Program-made: the position numbers and the translations under genes
In this document: piece after piece, positions 1 through 5,447 of the stretch
How the letters are laid out: the number at the start of each line of letters is the position of its first letter
How positions within the stretch are numbered: the stretch's first letter is position 1
Assembly: GCA_028289305.1 (NCBI GenBank)
Contig: JANQQO010000188.1
Coordinates: forward strand, 1 to 6,223
Direction: 5' to 3'
Length of the DNA stretch: 6,223 nucleotides
Origin: Rickettsiales bacterium
Lineage (GTDB): Bacteria; Pseudomonadota; Alphaproteobacteria; Rickettsiales; JANQQO01
Notes under the pieces: generated by a model
What the model was told of the DNA's origin: nothing
The model's database searches: none
Seen by the model: the letters and a program-made list of their open reading frames with translations, nothing else

Positions 1-10
1 TCTTTTAAGC

Positions 11-25
11 GCTGCTATAGGCAGC
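11..25. repeat. short inverted repeat in the leader of cpoB
   Basis: GCTGC (11-15) and GCAGC (21-25) can form a 5-bp stem with a 5-nt loop, 13 bases before the cpoB start. It is followed by AATATT and not by a T run, so it is not a good intrinsic terminator. Bases 1-38 contain stop codons in two forward frames, and no recognisable end of pal or another gene can be assigned. The repeat may be chance. Confidence 0.25.
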
Positions 26-38
26 AATATTAAAACGC

Positions 39-896
39 ATGATGGGCTGGCTTTCATCTGGTATACGGCAAGCAGCGTATTTCGCTTTGGCAGCGGTGGT
101 GGTATTTCCGCTGACAGCGGAAGCGCAGCGCTCGTTTGCGGATCAACGCCTGATAGACCGGGTAGAGCGCGTGGAGCGCCAGGTGAAAACCCTGGAGAAA
201 AGCCTGTTTCGTGAGGAGCTGGGCGATAGCCGAAATAGAGAGGGTGCTGCAGAACGACGCCCACCTCCGGCGGGCCGTGCTAGCGATATGGAATTACGCT
301 TATTTGCCCTAGAGGATGAGCTACAGCGCCTTACCGGCCGCGTTGAAACACTGGAACACCGGCTTAGCACTATTGAAAATCAAACAACTGCCTCTTCACC
401 CACAGCACCTGTAGCACAGAGCACGCCAGCCACCACACCGGCGCCAGCGGGTGATGGCTCCACCAGCTTGGGTACTATTCCTGCGGAGGATGGAGCAACA
501 GCGCGACCTGCTACCGTGAAGGATGCGTATGACAGCGCGTTTTCTCTGCTGCGTCAAAGCCGCTATGAAGAAGCAACCGAGGCGTTTAAAGGACTGATTG
601 ACGAACATCCCAATCACCCACTCACCAGCAATGCGTATTATTGGCTGGGTGAAACCTATTATGTGCGGAAGAATTTTCGGGAAGCGTCTGTGTATTTTGC
701 CAAGGGCTACCAAGCGTTCCCCAAGGGCAACAAGGCGCCGGATACACTGCTGAAGCTGGCGATGACCTTAGGACAACTGGGTAAAGAAAAAGAAGCGTGC
801 ACGACGTTTGATAAATTATTCAACGAGTTTCCGACCCTACCCGCAGCGATCCGAGGCCGCGCTACCAAAGAGCGCAAGCGCACTGGCTGCGACTGA
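39..896 (+). CDS. cpoB: Cell division coordinator CpoB / YbgF, periplasmic coiled-coil TPR protein
   Basis: Secreted Tol-Pal accessory protein; in E. coli CpoB binds TolA and PBP1B and couples peptidoglycan synthesis to outer-membrane constriction. Seen here: a signal peptide with Arg10, a hydrophobic stretch at about 12-25, and an A-E-A cleavage site after residue 29. Two heptad-like coiled-coil segments follow (about 36-62 and 84-115), separated by an R/P-rich stretch. A Pro/Ala/Thr-rich linker occupies about 116-157. The C-terminal domain (about 160-275) holds three TPR-like units, including KDAYDSAFSLLRQSRYEEA (161-179), typical of the YbgF family. The protein ends RTGCD, resembling alphaproteobacterial homologues. 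Two adjacent ATGs (39 and 42) could start it, and neither has a clear Shine-Dalgarno. Length of 285 residues is normal. The trimerising and TolA-binding roles are inferred from the family. Confidence 0.93.
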   Translation: MMGWLSSGIRQAAYFALAAVVVFPLTAEAQRSFADQRLIDRVERVERQVKTLEKSLFREELGDSRNREGAAERRPPPAGRASDMELRLFALEDELQRLTGRVETLEHRLSTIENQTTASSPTAPVAQSTPATTPAPAGDGSTSLGTIPAEDGATARPATVKDAYDSAFSLLRQSRYEEATEAFKGLIDEHPNHPLTSNAYYWLGETYYVRKNFREASVYFAKGYQAFPKGNKAPDTLLKLAMTLGQLGKEKEACTTFDKLFNEFPTLPAAIRGRATKERKRTGCD

Positions 897-908
897 GCAA
901 CCTACCTG

Positions 909-954
909 CTAGCGGGATGCTAGACTTTCCTCGCTGATACCGCTAAACCAGCGA
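909..954. repeat. two tandem short inverted repeats between cpoB and tilS
   Basis: The 59-base gap between cpoB and tilS holds two potential hairpins. The first is CTAGC (909-913) with GCTAG (919-923), loop GGGAT. The second is TCGCTG (931-936) with CAGCGA (949-954), loop 12 nt. The second stem ends one base before the tilS ATG and takes up the place where a Shine-Dalgarno would lie. Neither is followed by a T run, so readthrough is likely. The stems are short, and a structural role is only a possibility. Confidence 0.3.
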
Positions 955-955
955 T

Positions 956-2038
956 ATGGATGCAGATATTTTTATGGCCTGTATGCGCCCATTGGAGGCG
1001 TATGTAGAAAAACGCCCGCTGGCAGTGGCGGTGTCTGGCGGTAGCGATAGCATGGCGCTAACATTGCTGGCGCAGGAATGGGCGAAGGCGCACGGGCAAA
1101 CGCTAACCGCACTGACGGTGGATCATGGTTTGCGCGAAGAAGCAGCGGCAGAGGCGGCGACGGTCCATCGCTGGCTTACAGAACGCGGCATCACGCATCA
1201 TATTTTAACGCATGAAGACACACCACCAGAGCGCGGCAGCCAAGAATATGCGCGGGAATTGCGCTATGGGTTGCTGCGGGAATGGTGCACAGCGCATCAC
1301 GCCCCTGCCCTGTTGCTCGCGCATCAGCTGGAAGACCAGGTGGAAACCTTTGTGATGCATCTTGAGCGTGGTAGCGGTGTGGATGGGCTAGCGGCAATGC
1401 CCGTTGTGGCTGAGCAGCAGGGCCTGCTATTGTTACGCCCGTTGCTTTCTGTATCCCGCACGGCACTGCGCGCTTATCTTGAAAACCAAGAGCAGCCGTG
1501 GATTGAGGACCCAACCAATGTGGATACACGCTATACCCGCAATCGCACGCGGCAATTATTGGCGCTGCATGATCATGAAGATGCGGTGATTACCAAGCGA
1601 CTTTTTGAAACCGCCCGCCATATGGGAAGGGCGCGGCATGCGCTGGAAGTGGCGGTGAACGATTTCTTGAAAGCGCATGTGCGACTGCAGGGTAAAGAGG
1701 CCGCCTTCGTTTCCCTGATTGGCTTGCGTGAAGCAGAGGAAGAAATTGGGCTGCGCGCGCTGGCGGAGCTATTGATGCATATTGGAGAGGGGGTAGAAAA
1801 GCCGCGCTTTGCTAAATTACACGCGCTTTATAGCGCTTTGGTGGAAGGAGCAGTGGAAAAAACCCGTACACTGCACCATTGCAGCGTGTTTATTACAGAA
1901 GACACTGTGGTGATTTGTACAGAAGGGAGGGAGAAAAAAAACCTCTCAGCAGATGGCGCCGCTCCCATCGCAGATGCTGCGAATCCCTTGCTTACAAAGC
2001 CTTTTATCTATTGTACGCAGCCGATTTATGGGCTATAG
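956..2038 (+). CDS. tilS: tRNA(Ile)-lysidine synthetase TilS
   Basis: Cytoplasmic N-type PP-loop ATPase that attaches lysine to C34 of tRNA-Ile(CAU), giving lysidine and switching decoding from AUG to AUA; essential in most bacteria. Seen here: the ATP-binding PP-loop SGGSDS (27-32), VDHGLR (55-60), RGSQEYARELRY (93-104), AHQLEDQVET (122-131), RGSGVDGLAAM (138-148), RPLL (161-164) and EDPTNVDTRYTRNRTRQLL (184-202). All are family hallmarks. A helical substrate-binding region follows to about residue 300, then a short beta segment with TLHHC (305-309) where many homologues have TLGGC. At 360 residues it is shorter than E. coli TilS (about 430), and the last 30 or so residues do not resemble the family. 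The start at 956 lacks a Shine-Dalgarno; Met7 (974) and Met10 (983) are alternatives, also without one. It lies 59 bases after cpoB, probably in the same transcript. Confidence 0.95.
   Translation: MDADIFMACMRPLEAYVEKRPLAVAVSGGSDSMALTLLAQEWAKAHGQTLTALTVDHGLREEAAAEAATVHRWLTERGITHHILTHEDTPPERGSQEYARELRYGLLREWCTAHHAPALLLAHQLEDQVETFVMHLERGSGVDGLAAMPVVAEQQGLLLLRPLLSVSRTALRAYLENQEQPWIEDPTNVDTRYTRNRTRQLLALHDHEDAVITKRLFETARHMGRARHALEVAVNDFLKAHVRLQGKEAAFVSLIGLREAEEEIGLRALAELLMHIGEGVEKPRFAKLHALYSALVEGAVEKTRTLHHCSVFITEDTVVICTEGREKKNLSADGAAPIADAANPLLTKPFIYCTQPIYGL
1934..1941 (+). other. A8 homopolymer in tilS containing an A AAA AAC heptamer
   Basis: In the tilS frame the codons read GAG AAA AAA AAC, so bases 1936-1942 form A AAA AAC, which fits the X XXY YYZ pattern of -1 slippage sites. 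The tract lies where recognisable TilS sequence ends (about residue 325). Slipping by -1 would give a different tail ending at 2076. It may equally be a plain lysine-rich stretch or a spot prone to indels. Confidence 0.3.
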
Positions 2039-2045
2039 TGCAGCA

Positions 2046-2074
2046 CTTGTCTTTTTGGCATAGCATACTTATAT
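2046..2074 (+). promoter_or_regulatory. candidate heat-shock (sigma-32/RpoH) promoter of ftsH
   Basis: CTTG at 2046-2049 and CTTATAT at 2068-2074 are separated by 18 bases. This matches the form described for alphaproteobacterial heat-shock promoters, a CTTG -35 core with a CYTATNT -10; the usual downstream G is one base closer than expected. A housekeeping reading is also possible: TTGTCT (2047-2052), 17 bases, TATATA (2070-2075), or TATAGT (2072-2077) at 19 bases. The element sits wholly in the tilS-ftsH gap and would give a leader of about 30-40 nt. ftsH is a classical heat-shock gene, which fits. The assignment is by eye. Confidence 0.5.
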
Positions 2075-2080
2075 AGTATG
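2064..2080. repeat. inverted repeat overlapping the putative ftsH -10 element
   Basis: CATACT (2064-2069) and AGTATG (2075-2080) are perfect 6-bp arms around TATAT. The palindrome covers the candidate -10 and probably part of the transcription start region, so it could be a small operator. It may also simply reflect an AT-rich promoter. Confidence 0.35.
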
Positions 2081-2106
2081 TATGGGGGCATTTCCTGATA
2101 ACGCAT

Positions 2107-2111
2107 AAGGA
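2107..2111 (+). promoter_or_regulatory. ribosome binding site of ftsH
   Basis: AAGGA lies 5 bases before the ATG at 2117. It is the best Shine-Dalgarno in the window and fixes the ftsH start, in contrast to cpoB and tilS, which have none visible. Confidence 0.8.
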
Positions 2112-2116
2112 TATTC

Positions 2117-4039
2117 ATGGGAAGTATTGGTAGAAATATACTGTTATGGCTGGTAGCACTCGTGTTGCTGGTGACGATCTATGATCTGGTATCCACCGGT
2201 GCCAGCACCGAAGAGCAGCTCTCCTTCTCTGATATGCTGAGCTATGTGGAAGCAGGAGAGGTGAGTGATGTCACCATCCAGGGACGCTCTATTGAAGGCC
2301 ATTTTACCAGTGGCGTGCGCTTTAAAAGCTATTCACCTGATTATCCAGATTTTGTTGATAAGCTGCGAGAAAATGGGGTAAAAATTAATGCCGCACCAGT
2401 AGATAACTCAATGGGGTCGCTGCTTGGCATCTTGCTTGGCTGGTTCCCAATTTTGTTATTGATTGGGGTGTGGATTTTCTTCATGCGACAGATGCAGTCT
2501 GGCAGCCGTGGTGGCGCGATGGGCTTTGGTAAATCGCGTGCACGAATGATGACAGAAAAAGCGGGCAAAGTAACCTTTGATGATGTGGCTGGTATTGAAG
2601 AAGCCAAAGAAGAACTGCACGAAATTGTCGATTTTCTAAAAGATCCCAATAAATTTACGCGGCTAGGTGGAAAAATCCCCAAAGGATGCTTGCTAGTAGG
2701 CTCGCCGGGTACGGGTAAAACCTTGCTGGCACGGGCAATTGCTGGCGAAGCGAATGTACCTTTTTTCACGATCTCAGGATCAGATTTCGTAGAAATGTTT
2801 GTTGGCGTAGGCGCCAGCCGGGTGCGGGATATGTTCGAGCAGGCGAAGAAGAATGCGCCGTGTATTGTATTTATTGATGAGATTGACGCGGTAGGCCGCC
2901 ATCGTGGCGCTGGCCTTGGCGGAGGCAATGACGAACGCGAGCAGACGCTGAACCAGCTATTGGTAGAGATGGACGGGTTTGAGCAGAATGAAGGCGTAAT
3001 CCTGATTGCGGCTACCAACCGCCCGGATGTGTTAGACCCTGCCCTATTGCGCCCTGGACGCTTTGACCGGCAGATTGTAGTACCGATGCCGGATATTCTG
3101 GGCCGCCAACAAATTCTTGAAGTACACATGAAAAAAGTGCCCCTGGCGCCGGATGTGGATGCGAAGATTATTGCGCGTGGCACACCGGGCTTCTCTGGTG
3201 CTGACTTGGCAAATCTAGTGAATGAATCGGCGCTGATTGCCGCACGACGTAATAAAAAAGTCGTGACGATGAAGGAGCTGGAGGAGACCAAAGATAAGGT
3301 GATGATGGGTGCAGAGCGCAAATCGATGGTGATGAACGAAGAAGAGCGCGAACTCACCGCCTATCATGAAGCAGGGCACGCAGTGGTAGCGCTGCATTGC
3401 CCGGCATCTGACCCTATTCATAAAGCCACGATTATCCCGCGTGGCCGCGCGCTTGGTATGGTGATGCGCCTGCCGGAGCGCGATAGGCTCTCGATCACGC
3501 GTGAGAAAGCAAAAACCGATCTGGCCGTTGCGATGGGTGGACGTATTGCCGAAGAATTGATCTTCGGGCATGAAAAAGTCACCAGCGGCGCCTCATCGGA
3601 TATTAAATATGCTACCGAATTGGCGCGTAATATGGTTACCAGCTGGGGCATGAGTGAAAAAATTGGCCCACTCTATCATGGAGACCGCAATGAAGAGGTG
3701 TTCCTCGGCTATTCGCTGGGGCAGAACCAACAGGCGTCGGAGGATACGGCAAATACGATTGATGGAGAGACCAAACGCTTTGTCGAAGAGGCCTACACGC
3801 ATGCAGAAAATATTTTAAAGAAGCATGACAAAGAGCTGCATACGCTGGCGAAAGGCTTGCTGGAATATGAAACACTCTCAGGCGATGAAATTAAGGATTT
3901 GCTAGCGGGCAAGAAAATCGTAAGGACTTCTTCTAGCGGTGGCCCGAAAGGCAAACCTAAAAAATCTTCTTTACCAAAGGGAAAGAAGAAAGGCAGCGGC
4001 AAGAAGGCCCCGCCAGATGCGACCCCTCAGGAAGCCTAA
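2117..4039 (+). CDS. ftsH: ATP-dependent zinc metalloprotease FtsH
   Basis: Hexameric inner-membrane AAA+ protease that extracts and degrades misassembled membrane proteins and regulatory substrates; in E. coli these include sigma-32 and LpxC. Seen here: TM1 at about 7-26, a periplasmic domain at about 27-100, TM2 at about 101-124, then the cytoplasmic AAA+ module. Walker A is GSPGTGKT (195-202), the pore motif MFVG 227-230, Walker B CIVFIDEID (249-257), and the second region of homology spans about 298-318 with arginine fingers R312 and R315. The peptidase domain carries the zinc motif HEAGH (417-421, catalytic E418), with D495 in GASSD as likely third ligand. Length of 640 residues is typical. 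The tail (about 603-630) is rich in Lys, Gly and Ser. Walker A has Ser196 where most FtsH proteins have Pro. The start is supported by AAGGA, and a candidate heat-shock promoter lies upstream. Confidence 0.98.
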   Translation: MGSIGRNILLWLVALVLLVTIYDLVSTGASTEEQLSFSDMLSYVEAGEVSDVTIQGRSIEGHFTSGVRFKSYSPDYPDFVDKLRENGVKINAAPVDNSMGSLLGILLGWFPILLLIGVWIFFMRQMQSGSRGGAMGFGKSRARMMTEKAGKVTFDDVAGIEEAKEELHEIVDFLKDPNKFTRLGGKIPKGCLLVGSPGTGKTLLARAIAGEANVPFFTISGSDFVEMFVGVGASRVRDMFEQAKKNAPCIVFIDEIDAVGRHRGAGLGGGNDEREQTLNQLLVEMDGFEQNEGVILIAATNRPDVLDPALLRPGRFDRQIVVPMPDILGRQQILEVHMKKVPLAPDVDAKIIARGTPGFSGADLANLVNESALIAARRNKKVVTMKELEETKDKVMMGAERKSMVMNEEERELTAYHEAGHAVVALHCPASDPIHKATIIPRGRALGMVMRLPERDRLSITREKAKTDLAVAMGGRIAEELIFGHEKVTSGASSDIKYATELARNMVTSWGMSEKIGPLYHGDRNEEVFLGYSLGQNQQASEDTANTIDGETKRFVEEAYTHAENILKKHDKELHTLAKGLLEYETLSGDEIKDLLAGKKIVRTSSSGGPKGKPKKSSLPKGKKKGSGKKAPPDATPQEA

Positions 4040-4076
4040 CCACCCTATTCACTGGCCTTTTTAAAACGAGCATCCT

Positions 4077-5447
4077 ATGACCCGCAGTTATTTCGGCACA
4101 GACGGCATTCGTGGCCAGGCAAATACGCACCCTATGGACGCAGAAACCGCAACGAAGGTGGGGATGGCGGCAGGCTCGTATTTCACCACCAGCACAAAAT
4201 CGCAAGGCACAGAGCGCCATCGCGTAGTGATTGGGAAGGATACGCGGCTTTCAGGCTATTTGATTGAGCCAGCGCTGACCGCCGGGTTTATTGCGGTGGG
4301 AATGGATGTGGTGCTCGTAGGGCCAATGCCAACACCCGCGGTGGCGATGATTACGCGCTCGCTGCGTGCCGATTTGGGTGTGATGATCTCTGCTTCGCAT
4401 AATCCTTTCCAGGATAATGGTATTAAGCTGTTTGCGCCAAGTGGGCTGAAGCTTTCTGATGAGGTGGAGCAAGAATTGGAATCGCTCATGACCGGCGACC
4501 CGGAAGCGCTGCGCGTAGCGCCAGAAAAGCTGGGGCGGGCAAAACGTCTGGACGATGCTGCAGGGCGATATGTTGAATTCGTGAAATACACTTTCCCCAA
4601 ACGCACGCGGCTGGATGGGCTTAAGATTGTGATCGATTGCGCTAATGGTGCGGCATATAAACTCGGCCCCACGATTTTATGGGAGCTTGGCGCAGAAGTA
4701 ATCCCGATCGCGGTGGGACCGGATGGGTTTAACATCAATGAGGCGTGTGGATCAACCCACCCTACCCTGATGTGTGAGGCGGTGAAAGAGCATAAGGCCG
4801 ATATTGGCATTGCGCTGGATGGCGATGCAGACCGGCTGGTGGTGTGTGATGAAAAAGGGCAATTGCTCGATGGCGACCAGATTATGGCAACGATCGCCAC
4901 CTATTGGCACAAGCAGGACTTGCTGCGTGGCGGTGGTATTGTGGCGACGCAAATGTCGAATCTTGGCCTCGAGCGCTATTTGCAAGAACAAGGTTTAACG
5001 CTGGAACGCACGCAGGTGGGCGATCGCTATGTGATCGAGGCGATGCGGGAAAAGGGCTATAATCTGGGCGGCGAGCAATCAGGACATATTATCTTCAATG
5101 ATTACACGACTACCGGCGATGGGTTAGTGGCGGCATTGCAGCTGCTGGCCGTATTGGTAGAACAGCAGAAGCCAGCAAGCGAAGTGTTGCATGCGTTTAC
5201 GCCCTATCCGCAAGTGCTCAAGAATGTGCGCTATAACGGTGGTAAGGAGCCGCTGGAAGAAAAAGCGGTGCAAGGGGCAATCGATGCGGCAGAAAAAACG
5301 CTGGGTGATGCTGGCCGTGTAGTGATTCGTAAATCCGGCACGGAGCCGCTGATACGCGTGATGGCGGAAGGCGAGGATGCCGCATTGGTCGAGCAAGTGG
5401 TGGATGACATCGCTGCCACGCTATCTGAACACGTGGAAGCAGCATGA
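4077..5447 (+). CDS. glmM: Phosphoglucosamine mutase GlmM
   Basis: Cytoplasmic enzyme converting glucosamine-6-phosphate to glucosamine-1-phosphate, the step before GlmU in UDP-GlcNAc synthesis for peptidoglycan and lipid A. It belongs to the alpha-D-phosphohexomutase family. Seen here: FGTDGIRG (6-13) at the N-terminus; the phosphoserine loop SASHNP (105-110), with Ser107 the likely phosphorylated residue; the metal-binding loop DGDADR (248-253); the sugar-binding loop GGEQSGH (331-337), whose form separates GlmM from phosphomannomutases; and the C-terminal phosphate-binding RKSGTEPLIRV (418-428). Length of 456 residues is close to the usual 445-450, with all four domains present. It starts 37 bases after ftsH, with only a weak ACGAG (4066-4070) upstream, so it is probably co-transcribed with ftsH. 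No folP intervenes. Its end overlaps thiD. Confidence 0.97.
   Translation: MTRSYFGTDGIRGQANTHPMDAETATKVGMAAGSYFTTSTKSQGTERHRVVIGKDTRLSGYLIEPALTAGFIAVGMDVVLVGPMPTPAVAMITRSLRADLGVMISASHNPFQDNGIKLFAPSGLKLSDEVEQELESLMTGDPEALRVAPEKLGRAKRLDDAAGRYVEFVKYTFPKRTRLDGLKIVIDCANGAAYKLGPTILWELGAEVIPIAVGPDGFNINEACGSTHPTLMCEAVKEHKADIGIALDGDADRLVVCDEKGQLLDGDQIMATIATYWHKQDLLRGGGIVATQMSNLGLERYLQEQGLTLERTQVGDRYVIEAMREKGYNLGGEQSGHIIFNDYTTTGDGLVAALQLLAVLVEQQKPASEVLHAFTPYPQVLKNVRYNGGKEPLEEKAVQGAIDAAEKTLGDAGRVVIRKSGTEPLIRVMAEGEDAALVEQVVDDIAATLSEHVEAA
5434..5447 (+). promoter_or_regulatory. glmM-thiD ATGA stop/start overlap with internal Shine-Dalgarno
   Basis: The thiD ATG (5444-5446) shares bases with the glmM TGA (5445-5447). 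TGGAAG at 5434-5439, inside the last glmM codons, lies 4 bases before the thiD start and can act as Shine-Dalgarno. Such an arrangement normally means translational coupling by reinitiation. Confidence 0.75.

Noticed and set aside
1..38. End of pal expected upstream of cpoB
   Set aside because: Stops occur at 6-8 and 31-33 in two frames, but the few codons before them do not match a recognisable Pal C-terminus, so no partial gene is called.
2037..2056. Possible terminator after tilS: AGTG-CAG-CACT then a T-rich stretch
   Set aside because: A 4-bp stem with a 3-nt loop is too weak, and the T run starts several bases later and is interrupted. The T-rich stretch is better explained as part of the promoter spacer.
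2341..3357. Long open frame (338 codons) on the - strand inside ftsH
   Set aside because: It is the mirror of a strongly conserved ftsH reading frame. Its product is a Ser/Arg/Pro-rich sequence with no recognisable domain or ribosome binding site, as expected for antisense shadows.
4032..4065. Possible terminator after ftsH (GGCC followed by a T5 run)
   Set aside because: The only pairing found, AAGCC with GGCCTT, needs a bulge and a 17-nt loop. It is too weak, and glmM follows closely.
4256..4900. Open frame (214 codons) on the - strand inside glmM
   Set aside because: Antisense shadow of the conserved glmM frame, of low complexity and rich in Ser, with no family motifs.
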